Shown here in pieces: positions 48,659 through 56,357 of a DNA stretch of 64,000 nt (its first letter is position 1; each line of letters opens with the position of its first letter). The stretch is from Pseudomonas sp. TH15 (GTDB lineage: Bacteria; Pseudomonadota; Gammaproteobacteria; Pseudomonadales; Pseudomonadaceae). The DNA is taken from NCBI RefSeq assembly GCF_016651105.1, contig NZ_JAEKEL010000001.1, positions 526,001 to 590,000 of the forward strand. Reading direction: 5' to 3'. The notes below the pieces were generated by a model. It saw only the letters and a program-made list of their open reading frames with translations, was not told the DNA's origin and ran no database searches. Both the position numbers and the translations under genes were made by a program.

Positions 48659-49570
48659 CTAGGGTTGGCGGTTTCCCTCCTCACGCAGCAACGCTTGCAA
48701 GGTATCCAGGCGGGCACCGTCGAAGGCAATGACGGTGCCTTGCTCGAACACCCGGCGCGCCAGCCCGGTCAGTACTGATCCGGGCGGCAGTTCGATTTGT
48801 AGACGTACGCCGCGCTCGTAGGCGCTTTGCACCGTGCCGCGCCAATCGACGACTCGGCACATGTTGAAAGCGAGGTCGTCGCGCAGGGCTTCAAGGTTGA
48901 TGATGGGCCGTGCGCGACTGCCGCTCAGGTAGCCCATCGTCGGCGTTTTCAATGTCACTTTGGCGAAGGCTTCTGCCAGGGTTTTCGCCGGAGAGTCCAG
49001 TAGCGGGCAGTGCGATGGCACGCTAACAGCCAGACGTTTGGCCAGACCTGCACCGCGACCTTTCGCCAACTCGGCAACCGCTTTCATCGCCCCGTCGCTG
49101 CCGGCAATCACCACCTGGTTATCGGCGTTGATATTGGCCAGATAGACCGGCGTGTCGGCGCTGTGCACCTGCGCCAGCAAGCTTTCCACTGTGGATAAAT
49201 CGAGACCGATGATCGCGGTCATGCCATAGCCCTGTGGATAAGCCTGTTGCATCAGTTCACCGCGCAGGCTGACCAGATGCAGGGCATCGCTGAATTCCAA
49301 GGCGCCGGCAATGACTGCTGCCGGGTAGGCGCCGATGGACAATCCCGCCACGTAATCAGCCGTCGAAGACAACTGCCGTGAAGCAGCCACTCCGGCGATT
49401 AGCAGGCAAAGCTGAACCGCCCTAGTCGACTTCAACGACTCGGCAGAATCCAGCAGCAGCACGTCTTCGCCCAAGGTTTCACTCGCCTCGTCCACCGACT
49501 CCCGAGGCAAGCGATGAAGCATGCCCGGCTGCTGCGCGCCCTGGCCGGGAAACACCAGCAAGCTGCTCAC
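48659..49570 (-). CDS. mdcH: Malonate decarboxylase malonyl transferase MdcH
   Basis: The 303-aa enzyme loads malonyl groups onto the acyl carrier protein of malonate decarboxylase. It shows the acyltransferase pattern: LVFPGQGAQQPGM at the N-terminus, the active Ser in VAGLSIGAYPAAV near residue 95, and the catalytic His in SVPSHCPLLDSP. Its ATG overlaps the mdcG stop (ATGA), so translation is coupled. Confidence 0.95.
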   Translation of the reverse strand: MSSLLVFPGQGAQQPGMLHRLPRESVDEASETLGEDVLLLDSAESLKSTRAVQLCLLIAGVAASRQLSSTADYVAGLSIGAYPAAVIAGALEFSDALHLVSLRGELMQQAYPQGYGMTAIIGLDLSTVESLLAQVHSADTPVYLANINADNQVVIAGSDGAMKAVAELAKGRGAGLAKRLAVSVPSHCPLLDSPAKTLAEAFAKVTLKTPTMGYLSGSRARPIINLEALRDDLAFNMCRVVDWRGTVQSAYERGVRLQIELPPGSVLTGLARRVFEQGTVIAFDGARLDTLQALLREEGNRQP

Positions 49571-50184
49571 GCTGCTCGCTCCTGAGGGTTCCAGGGATCA
49601 AGCACCAGACAGGCTTCAATTGCGTTTTTCAGCAGGATTCGCTGCGAAGGGCCGGCCCATTCGCGCAAGGCGATGGCACCGTGAGGTGTCTGCAATTGCA
49701 TATCCACCCGGCACGCAGCGGTATCAAAAATCTTCACCAGTTCCTGAGCCTGTTCACGACTCATCGGTTGCGGCGTGCGCAGGATCAAGTCGAGGTCGCT
49801 GTGCTCATGCAACGCCTCAACACCACTGGCCAATTCAAACCCCGCGCTACCGCTGATACCCCAGACCCAACCGCTGATATCAAGCATCGCGCGCAATTGA
49901 GTCAGCGCACGCAATACCGGCAGATCCCGATCAATCGAGACATGACAAAGATCTTCGGGTTTTACCCGACGCTGAATCGCATCGACCGACATCGCCGTCG
50001 CATAACGCTGTTCACGCAACGGCCCGCGCACACCAACCGCAACCTGACCCGCCACGCTCAACGCACGCCGAACCACCACAGGCTGACCGGCACTCAGCGA
50101 TTCGATCACCCACGCAGGCGCGTCCAAAGGCAACTGCTCCGGGGTCATGCCCCAGAGCAGGTCGTGGGCCAGAAACGTGTTCAC
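49567..50184 (-). CDS. mdcG: Holo-ACP synthase MdcG (phosphoribosyl-dephospho-CoA transferase)
   Basis: The 205-aa protein attaches the triphosphoribosyl-dephospho-CoA prosthetic group to MdcC. The nucleotidyltransferase-like segment EHSDLDLILRTPQPMSREQA contains the acidic pair expected for MdcG. It starts with GTG at 50184, which overlaps the mdcE stop (GTGA); upstream codons in the frame are not part of the family. Overlaps mdcH by 4 nt. Confidence 0.92.
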   Translation of the reverse strand: MNTFLAHDLLWGMTPEQLPLDAPAWVIESLSAGQPVVVRRALSVAGQVAVGVRGPLREQRYATAMSVDAIQRRVKPEDLCHVSIDRDLPVLRALTQLRAMLDISGWVWGISGSAGFELASGVEALHEHSDLDLILRTPQPMSREQAQELVKIFDTAACRVDMQLQTPHGAIALREWAGPSQRILLKNAIEACLVLDPWNPQERAA

Positions 50185-50969
50185 CACTGCGCTCTCAGCA
50201 GTTCGCGAACCTTGCTCGATGCCGCCCGGTTGCTGGCGCCCAAGCGGGTGCTCAGGTCGCGGCCCTTCGCGGCGACATCGCTGATCGCCAGGCTCAGGCA
50301 TTCAGTCACTCGCGTCAGATCCTGCACCGTCGGCTGCTCAATCTGTTCCACCGACAAGGTTTCCCAAAGCAACCCGAGGCTCGCATAGCTGTCGATGTCA
50401 TACGCCATCGGTGGCACGCTCGCGGCCAAGGCTTCCAGTTCTTCGACACTGCGCAAGGTCACCCGCGCTGCCGACGCCTTGCCCATCGCATGCACCATCA
50501 CGCCCGGATCACGCAGGGCGATCAGTCGATTGGCTTGATAACCATGGGCCAAAAACGCCCCGGACATCGCCTTGCCCACCAGTAAACCAATCACCGCATG
50601 GCCGGCCAATCGGGCGCGAGCGTAGCTGTCCGCCGCCCCGGCCAATGCTTGGTGAATGCCGAGGGCTTCTTCACGGCGACCGTAGGCTTGGCTCGGCACA
50701 TCGACGATGGCGATCACGGCGCGCTTGTTCGGTTTATCAACGTCAGCGGCGATCACTTCATCCACAGCCTTGGCCAGGCCCCAGCCTTCCAACAGGCCGA
50801 CTTCACCATTGCGAGCACGGGGAAAACGGTTTTCGGGGTCGGTCACCACGGCAATAAACCGCACCGGTTGATCACCCAAAACACCGTCGGCAACCTTCAA
50901 CGAAGCAGGCAAACCGTCGACCGGTTGTGCCCCGTTGCTCAAGGCGTTGAACCAGTTCAAACCTCTCAT
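50181..50969 (-). CDS. mdcE: Malonate decarboxylase gamma subunit MdcE
   Basis: The 262-aa subunit forms the carboxyltransferase/decarboxylase part with MdcD. It has the acetyl-CoA carboxylase-like oxyanion segment GHAVIGLLVGKAMSGAFLAH and AIVDVPSQAYGRREE. Starts with ATGA overlapping the mdcD stop. Decarboxylates malonyl-S-ACP to acetyl-S-ACP without biotin in this soluble type. Confidence 0.93.
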   Translation of the reverse strand: MRGLNWFNALSNGAQPVDGLPASLKVADGVLGDQPVRFIAVVTDPENRFPRARNGEVGLLEGWGLAKAVDEVIAADVDKPNKRAVIAIVDVPSQAYGRREEALGIHQALAGAADSYARARLAGHAVIGLLVGKAMSGAFLAHGYQANRLIALRDPGVMVHAMGKASAARVTLRSVEELEALAASVPPMAYDIDSYASLGLLWETLSVEQIEQPTVQDLTRVTECLSLAISDVAAKGRDLSTRLGASNRAASSKVRELLRAQW

Positions 50970-51808
50970 GAGCGTTCTCCTTGATACAGATCGCGAACCA
51001 CTGACGGCTCGATTTGCGGTTCGGCGTCCAGCCGGGCCAAGCGCTGCAAGAACAGCTCAGCCTGTTGGCTACGTTGCTGCGCCGGCAAACCCTGCTTGAG
51101 CAATTCGCTGACCTGCTGCTGAATCTGCACCACGTCGTCAGCGACATAGCGATCCACCAAACCACTGGCAAAACGCTGCTCGCCACCGGTCAGGCTCCAA
51201 ATGAAAGGACGATCCCGAGAGTCGTATTCCTCAAGCCCGGCTTCTTGCTCGATCACCTGCGGGCCATTCAGGCCAAGCCGCGCTTCCTGGGTCACCAGCA
51301 AATAACTGCACAACCCGGCCGCAATCGACATCCCGCCAAAACAACCGACGCTGCCGGCCACGACGCCAACCACCGGTTGGTACTGGCGCAGATCGACAAT
51401 CGCCGCGTGAATATCGGCAATCGCCGCCAACCCGAGATTGGCTTCCTGCAAACGCACGCCACCGGTTTCCAGCAGCAGCACAGCGCGGGTTGGAATGCCT
51501 TTGCGGTTATCTTCAGCGGCCAGCTCCAGCGCACCGGAAATTTTGGCTCCGCCGACTTCGCCGAGGCTGCCGCCCTGAAAGGCGCCTTCAATCGCGGCAA
51601 TCACCACCGGCAAACCGCCGATGCTGCCCTTGGCGATCACCACGCCGTCATCGGCTTGCGGCACTACGCCTTGGCGCGACAGCCATGGCGACATGACCCG
51701 TTGAAACGGGTCGAGCAATTCGCGGAAGGTGCCGGCGTCGAGCAAGGCTTTCGCCCGTTGCCGGGCGCCGAGTTCCACGAAGCTGTGCTTGTTAAGGAGA
51801 TCAGTCAT
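50966..51808 (-). CDS. mdcD: Malonate decarboxylase beta subunit MdcD
   Basis: The 280-aa subunit resembles the beta part of carboxyltransferases: AIEGAFQGGSLGEVGGAKIS, LLETGGVRLQEANLGLAA and a Gly-rich VGVVAGSVGCFGGMSIAAGL oxyanion hole. The start (MTDLLNKHSFVELGARQRA) overlaps the mdcC 3' end by 8 nt. Works with MdcE. Confidence 0.94.
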   Translation of the reverse strand: MTDLLNKHSFVELGARQRAKALLDAGTFRELLDPFQRVMSPWLSRQGVVPQADDGVVIAKGSIGGLPVVIAAIEGAFQGGSLGEVGGAKISGALELAAEDNRKGIPTRAVLLLETGGVRLQEANLGLAAIADIHAAIVDLRQYQPVVGVVAGSVGCFGGMSIAAGLCSYLLVTQEARLGLNGPQVIEQEAGLEEYDSRDRPFIWSLTGGEQRFASGLVDRYVADDVVQIQQQVSELLKQGLPAQQRSQQAELFLQRLARLDAEPQIEPSVVRDLYQGERS

Positions 51809-52100
51809 GGCCGATCTCCTCAAAGCCTTGTTCCAGACGTAAGCGCACCACGCCCGGCGTCGCGCCGAAGTCGTGAATATCAATCGCCATCGCTGGCGGT
51901 GTCTGGCCGTCAAACATCCGCGCAAACAGGTGCTGCCAGCGCTGTTCCGCGCCATTCACCGAGGTCTGCACCTGGATCGTCAACTTGCCGGCCACACCCG
52001 GTTCGATCAGCACTTCCAGATCGCCCGAGCCGACGCAGCCCACCAGCGTGCGGCCCTTGGGCGGCTGCCCGGCGGGGAATTCAAAGGATAAGGTTTCCAT
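51801..52100 (-). CDS. mdcC: Malonate decarboxylase acyl carrier protein MdcC
   Basis: The 99-aa delta subunit carries the phosphoribosyl-dephospho-CoA prosthetic group on a Ser in the VGCVGSGDLEVLIEP motif near residue 25. It receives acetyl or malonyl groups in the MdcA/H cycle. It is not related to ordinary four-helix ACPs. Its ATG shares a base with the mdcB stop. Confidence 0.94.
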   Translation of the reverse strand: METLSFEFPAGQPPKGRTLVGCVGSGDLEVLIEPGVAGKLTIQVQTSVNGAEQRWQHLFARMFDGQTPPAMAIDIHDFGATPGVVRLRLEQGFEEIGHD

Positions 52101-52957
52101 CAGAAAGCTCCGGACTCGATGCGGTCGATAAACAGGCAGGCGGCGAGCAAGTCGGCGGCGCCGCCGGGCGAGGCATTCAACGCAATTAAATGTTCATCCA
52201 ACTCATGCAACCGGCGACGGCCGGCGAGGCTGGCACTGCCACCCGCGTCGAGCACGGCTTGGGCGCCGAGTTGCATGGTGTGCAAACCTTCTTCACCAGC
52301 GCGATAGAGCACGCAGGTGTCGGCCAGTTGGGTCATGATCGCGAGCAACGCGTCGAGGCGAGCGTTCTGTTCCCCGTGGCCCGAGGCGCGGCTGCGTTGG
52401 AGTTGCGGTAGAGCGCGTTGCAGCACCGAAGGGAAGCCGAGTTGTGCTTCCTCACGGGCGCCGCGTGCGCCGTAACGCTGGGCGACTTGGGCGCCGTGGC
52501 TCAACGGACGTGGGGCGTAGCGGTCTTCGAGCAAAGCAAGGCGCGCAGCACGCAAAGTCACTGCGCTTGACTTGGTGTTCGTGGATTCCAGTGCCGCAGC
52601 AGCGACCAACAAACCCAACGCCCAAATCGCCCCGCGATGGGTATTCACACCGTTGGTGGTGGCGAGCATCGCTTGCTCCCCTTCCCGGCCAATCCGCCCG
52701 AGAGCTTCGCGCAGCGGTAAACCGACGTCGCCGAATTCGATGGCCACTTCGGCCATTTCCTTGAACGCCGGCCACAAGGACAGCGCCGAGGCGTGCATCA
52801 GCCCAAGGTGCAAATCGGTATGCGCGCCGTTGCCGCGACGATCCACCAGCGCCGGTTTTGGCGACAGGTCCGCTTCGTCGATCAGCGCGTCCACCGCCAG
52901 GTCCGCCAGCCGTTCGGCCAAACTCAGTGTTTTGGTTTGCAGGTTAAGTGCGTGCAT
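52100..52957 (-). CDS. mdcB: Triphosphoribosyl-dephospho-CoA synthase MdcB
   Basis: The 285-aa enzyme makes the prosthetic-group precursor from dephospho-CoA and ATP (CitG/MdcB family). It has [20 protein letters not shown], matching the family's SPKPGLVDxxxxGAH motif, [13 protein letters not shown] with the conserved Thr-His-Lys/Arg-Gly, and a C-terminal [18 protein letters not shown] segment. It follows mdcA with TAA-ATG contact. Confidence 0.94.
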   Translation of the reverse strand: MHALNLQTKTLSLAERLADLAVDALIDEADLSPKPALVDRRGNGAHTDLHLGLMHASALSLWPAFKEMAEVAIEFGDVGLPLREALGRIGREGEQAMLATTNGVNTHRGAIWALGLLVAAAALESTNTKSSAVTLRAARLALLEDRYAPRPLSHGAQVAQRYGARGAREEAQLGFPSVLQRALPQLQRSRASGHGEQNARLDALLAIMTQLADTCVLYRAGEEGLHTMQLGAQAVLDAGGSASLAGRRRLHELDEHLIALNASPGGAADLLAACLFIDRIESGAF

Positions 52958-54628
52958 TTACCAGCTCCTGAACTTGGCGGGAGGGTTGTAGAGGCCACCA
53001 GACCACTCGACCAGATCGGCCACGCTTTTCGCCGCGAGCAGTTCGCGGGTGGCGTCGGTGCGGCGGATGCCGAGGTCTTCGGGCAAGGCGATCAAGCCTT
53101 CACGGCGCATACGGGCGGTGTCTTTCGGGTTGTGGCGCATGCCGATGACGGTCACCCCGGCGACGGCGGCGATCATCGCTTGGCGTTCTTCCAGCGAACG
53201 GGCCTTGTACAAATAGGCGATGCCTTCTTCGGTCAGCAGGTGCGTGACGTCGTCGCCGTAAATCATGATCGGCGCCAGCGGCATGCCGCTTTTGCGCGCC
53301 ACTTCCACCGCGTCGAGGGTTTCGACGAAGGTCGGTTTGCCGCCCTCCTGGAAGGTCTCGACCATTTGCACCACGAGTTTCTTGCCGCGCTCCAGCAAGG
53401 CTTCCGGTGCATCGTCGTGGCGCATGTCGAGCCAGGCAGGCGTGCTGTGGCGGCGACCGCGCGGGTCGTGGCCCATGTTCGGCGCACCACCGAAACCGGC
53501 CAGCCGTCCGCGAGTCACCGTGGAGGAATGACCGTCGCCATCGACTTGCAGGGTCGCGCCGATAAACAAGTCCACCGCGTACTGCCCGGCCAATTGGCAG
53601 AACATCCGGTTGGAACGCAGCGAACCGTCACGCCCGGTGAAGAACACGTCGGGCCGGGCGGCAATGTAGTTTTCCATCCCCAGTTCGGTGCCAAAGCAAT
53701 GCACGCTTTCGACCCAGCCGCTTTCGATGGCCGGGATCAGGGTTGGGTGCGGGTTGAGGGTCCAGTTGCGGCAGATCTTGCCTTTGAGGCCGAGGGATTC
53801 ACCGTAGGTGGGCAGGATCAATTCGATGGCGGCGGTGTTGAAACCGATGCCGTGGTTCAGGGACTGGACGTTGTGTTTTTCGTAGATCCCGCGGATCGCC
53901 ATCATCGCCATCAACACGTGCACAGGCTTGATGTGGCGTGGGTCGCGGGTGAACAGCGGTTCGATGTAGAACGGCTTGTCGGCCACCACGACGAAATCGA
54001 CCCAGGAGGCCGGGATGTCGACGCGAGGCAGGTCAGTGACGTCGTCCACCAATTGATTGACCTGGACAATGACGATGCCGTCGCTGAAGGCGGCTGGTTC
54101 GATCAATGCCGGAGTGTCTTCAGTGCTCGCGCCGGTGTAGATGTTGCCGGCGCGGTCGGCCATGAAACCGGCCGAGAGCACGACGTTGGGAATCAGGTCC
54201 ACCACCAGCCGCGCGTAGAGCTCGATGTAGGTGTGGATCGCGCCGATTTCCAGCAAGCCGTCTTCCAGCAACTGGCTGATGCGCAGGCTCTGGGTACCGG
54301 CGAAGGAAAAATCGAGCTTGCGGGCAATGCCGCGTTCGAACAGGTCCAGGTGCTCAGCGCGGCCGACGCTGGGCATGATCATATGCAGGTCATGCAGCTT
54401 GGCGGGGTCAGCCTTGACCAGCGAGCGCGAAAGAAAATCCGCCTGCTTCTGGTTATTGCCCTCCAACACCACACGGTCGCCGGGCAGGATCAACGCCTCC
54501 AGCGCCGCAACGATCTTGTCGGTGGGCAACACCACACCGTCAGCCAGATCCTTGACCAACGCCAGACGCCGCTGCTTCTCGCTGCGCCGCCGCGTCCATC
54601 GCGAGTCGGGGGATATTGTTGTTGTCAT
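52958..54628 (-). CDS. mdcA: Malonate decarboxylase alpha subunit MdcA (ACP transferase)
   Basis: The 556-aa subunit exchanges acetyl for malonyl on the MdcC carrier, acting as acetyl-S-ACP:malonate ACP transferase. It is related to citrate lyase alpha/CoA transferases, with LILPGDRVVLEGNNQKQADF near the start and a long glycine-rich core containing GRLAGFGGAPNMGHDPRGR. First gene of the operon. The ATG at 54628 gives the usual N-terminus; the 12 upstream codons lie in the promoter region. Confidence 0.95.
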   Translation of the reverse strand: MTTTISPDSRWTRRRSEKQRRLALVKDLADGVVLPTDKIVAALEALILPGDRVVLEGNNQKQADFLSRSLVKADPAKLHDLHMIMPSVGRAEHLDLFERGIARKLDFSFAGTQSLRISQLLEDGLLEIGAIHTYIELYARLVVDLIPNVVLSAGFMADRAGNIYTGASTEDTPALIEPAAFSDGIVIVQVNQLVDDVTDLPRVDIPASWVDFVVVADKPFYIEPLFTRDPRHIKPVHVLMAMMAIRGIYEKHNVQSLNHGIGFNTAAIELILPTYGESLGLKGKICRNWTLNPHPTLIPAIESGWVESVHCFGTELGMENYIAARPDVFFTGRDGSLRSNRMFCQLAGQYAVDLFIGATLQVDGDGHSSTVTRGRLAGFGGAPNMGHDPRGRRHSTPAWLDMRHDDAPEALLERGKKLVVQMVETFQEGGKPTFVETLDAVEVARKSGMPLAPIMIYGDDVTHLLTEEGIAYLYKARSLEERQAMIAAVAGVTVIGMRHNPKDTARMRREGLIALPEDLGIRRTDATRELLAAKSVADLVEWSGGLYNPPAKFRSW

Positions 54629-54703
54629 GACCACTCCACGGGTTCGCTGTCGTGGGGTAACCATAGGAGGGATGTGTCAGGGCATCAATCAAGCGCAGCG
54701 TTG

Positions 54704-54728
54704 GATCGTTACGCTCACCGTAACGATC
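54704..54728. promoter_or_regulatory. Perfect inverted repeat upstream of mdcA, candidate MdcR operator
   Basis: GATCGTTACG-CTCAC-CGTAACGATC: 10-bp arms around 5 nt, centred about 88 nt upstream of the mdcA ATG. This is the position and shape expected of a LysR-type binding site. Confidence 0.7.
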
Positions 54729-54935
54729 AAGGGCACCCTCACCCTAGCCCTCTCCCGGAGGGAGAGGGGACTGATTGGGGGATGCTCAAGGGATACGCCG
54801 ACCTGATCGTGCTTTACCGAATCCATAATCGACTCGCTTTACCAAACCCATAATCGACTCGGTTTTTCAGGTCGATGTATGACGCCAGACACCTCGGTCG
54901 GCCCCCTCTCCCTCTGGGAGAGGGCTGGGGTGAGG
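54727..54935. repeat. Interspersed repeat, family D, with tandem 25-mers inside
   Basis: The outer arms CCCTCACCCTAGCCCTCTCC and CTCTGGGAGAGGGCTGGGGTGAGGG are inverted. Inside lie two back-to-back 25-nt units at 54811-54835 and 54836-54860 (GCTTTACC..CCATAATCGACTC), differing at 2 positions. The interior is related to 47220-47402. Confidence 0.8.
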
Positions 54936-54948
54936 GTCAGCTTTTAAG

Positions 54949-55313
54949 TCACTCCGTCGGCACCAATCTGTCCAACACGCGATTGACGGCCATTTCCGCC
55001 ACCATCACCACTTGCGCAATACCCTGCAGGGTCTTGCGGTGCGTGCCTTCAACCATGGCTGCGTGATTGTTGAGCATCACCGTTGCCGAGCCGAGGGTCT
55101 CGCTGGCGTCGGTCAGCAGGGATTCGGTGTCGGCGTTGGGGTTGGCCATGTACAGCGTGTTCGGGGTGTAGGGCGTGGCCATGAAGTCGACATTCGGCGG
55201 GCCGAGATAGTGATCGAGTGCGCGTTCGGCGGCGTCGTGGAATTTCTTTGAATCGGGGGATTCGTAGGGGGATGCGGGGTCGTCGAGTGGGGGTTTGGCG
55301 TAGGTTTAATCAT
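54949..55313 (-). pseudogene. DUF6124/DUF3077-like small protein, frameshifted
   Basis: The start MIKPTPNP is in one frame; the rest (PLDDPASPYESPDSKKFHDA, then AAERALDHYL and DTESLLTDASETLG, ending RVLDRLVPTE) is in another. One C is missing from the run AACCCCCAC (55289-55293). Adding it gives 121 residues, a normal length for these small Pseudomonas proteins of unknown function. It has a helical C-terminal half (VVMVAEMAVNRVLDRL). A GGTTCC/GGAACC hairpin ends 5 nt before the ATG, and a large structured leader lies upstream. An in-frame ATG at 55182 could still give a 77-residue C-terminal product. Confidence 0.75.
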
Positions 55314-55645
55314 CTTCAGGTTCCGAAATAAAGCTGGAACCGCTTCTCTGCTAAAAGAAGGGGAGGCAGCTGTACGCAGGTTAGCAGACCGGGGATCTAG
55401 CAAAGCCGGCGCGCCCGAAGGCGCCCTGCGCACAGCTACCATCGAGTGCAGGCATGGGCATGCCTGACTGACGGAGCTTGTGCAACTCACTAGATACCCC
55501 GGGCTGCTAAACCCGATCACTGATGGTCAGTGACAGGAATCAAGTTACCGAGCAGCCCCAAGGCGCACAAGCCGGCGGATTCTGGTACATGCGTAGGCAG
55601 TGGCGCAAGGATTTGTAGGCTAGGGAGCCGTAACACAGAGTGTCT
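55314..55645 (-). ncRNA. Large structured leader RNA upstream of the DUF6124-type gene
   Basis: Pairings by position: 55383-55400 with 55490-55508 (17 pairs, one mismatch, one bulge). 55368-55380 with 55425-55437 (13 pairs), which crosses the first and so implies a pseudoknot. Hairpins at 55411-55424 (loop UUCG on the minus strand), 55449-55466 (CAGGCATG/CATGCCTG), 55517-55533 (TCACTGA/TCAGTGA), 55618-55629 and 55633-55643. 55319-55324 with 55336-55341 lies next to the start codon. CTGCTAA-type segments at 55348-55354 and 55504-55510 compete for the same partner at 55381-55387. The one non-Watson-Crick pair in the 13-bp helix is G-U only in the minus-strand RNA. I do not recognise a described RNA family; a cis-regulatory role is inferred. 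Confidence 0.68.
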
Positions 55646-55723
55646 TTAAACAACGAGACTGAAAGGTGTTTATTGCGCACAGAGATTGAGGATTTGTCTG
55701 TCGGAATTCAGTGCTGCGACTGG

Positions 55724-55827
55724 CGCTTTCGCGAGCAGGCTCGCTCCCACAGTGGAGGCTATGTCGTACGCAAAATTCAAATTCACTGCAGATCCAATGT
55801 GGGAGCGAGCCTGCTCGCGAAGCGGCC
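55724..55827. repeat. REPIN, family A
   Basis: Arms at 55724-55751 and 55799-55827 between the leader RNA and chpC. Confidence 0.88.
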
Positions 55828-55864
55828 AGCCGAAGCAGCGCAAGTTCTGGATCAGCCCGCCAAT

Positions 55865-55895
55865 GATCATTCCCAGGCTCTGCGTGGGAACGATC
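55865..55895 (-). terminator. Stem downstream of chpC
   Basis: GATC-A-TTCCCA and TGGGAA-C-GATC pair across an 8-nt loop right after the chpC stop. Terminator by position; there is no long T-run. Confidence 0.55.
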
Positions 55896-55898
55896 AAA

Positions 55899-56357
55899 TC
55901 AGAAGACCAGCCCAGCATCCACCAACAACTTCTCCAACCCCAGCAAGTCAGGCACTTTGGCCACTTGCTCCCCCACCTGCACTGCCGCCTGTTCCAGCGA
56001 ACACAACGGCACATCCACATAGCTCAACTGGCTATCGAGCTTGTACGACCGCGGAATCCCCTGCACCAGCAGTGCAATAAACTTCAATTCCGGCCGCCCG
56101 CCGAGGGCATTGAGGATGACGATCCGCGCGCGCTCGCCAATCACCACTTTATTGCCACACGCCGACTCGAAACTCAGCAGCGGAATCTGCCGATCCCGCC
56201 ACGTCACCAGCCCCAAGTACCACGGCGGTGTATCGAGGTCGAACGCCCCCGGCTGATAGTCGATCAGTTCCGCAACGGCGACGTTGGGCAGGATCAAATT
56301 GCGATCTGCCAAGGGCAGCAACAGCCCGGTGAGGTTGCTGGTGCGGTGCTCAAGCAT
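55899..56357 (-). CDS. chpC: CheW-like adaptor ChpC of the Pil-Chp system
   Basis: The 152-aa protein is a CheW-domain adaptor: LLLPLADRNLILPNVAVAEL opens the fold, then PPWYLGLVTWRDRQIPLLSF and ARIVILNALGGRPELKFIAL. It links receptor PilJ to kinase ChpA in type IV pilus chemosensing. Its ATG overlaps the chpA stop by 8 nt. It is the last gene of the cluster here; there is no chpB (methylesterase) between chpA and chpC. Confidence 0.9.
   Translation of the reverse strand: MLEHRTSNLTGLLLPLADRNLILPNVAVAELIDYQPGAFDLDTPPWYLGLVTWRDRQIPLLSFESACGNKVVIGERARIVILNALGGRPELKFIALLVQGIPRSYKLDSQLSYVDVPLCSLEQAAVQVGEQVAKVPDLLGLEKLLVDAGLVF

Noticed and set aside
47220-54935. mdc operon as a composite mobile element
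   Set aside because: The flanking family D repeats are common interspersed repeats and no transposase is encoded; operon content matches ordinary Pseudomonas chromosomes.
55314-55645. RNase P RNA, tmRNA, 6S RNA, SRP RNA or an integron attC site
   Set aside because: None of the conserved core sequences of these RNAs is present on either strand, and no integrase is near.
55640-56080. Plus-strand frames over the REPIN upstream of chpC
   Set aside because: They are translations of REP sequence (the ERACSRS and VGASLLAK type), a known artefact.
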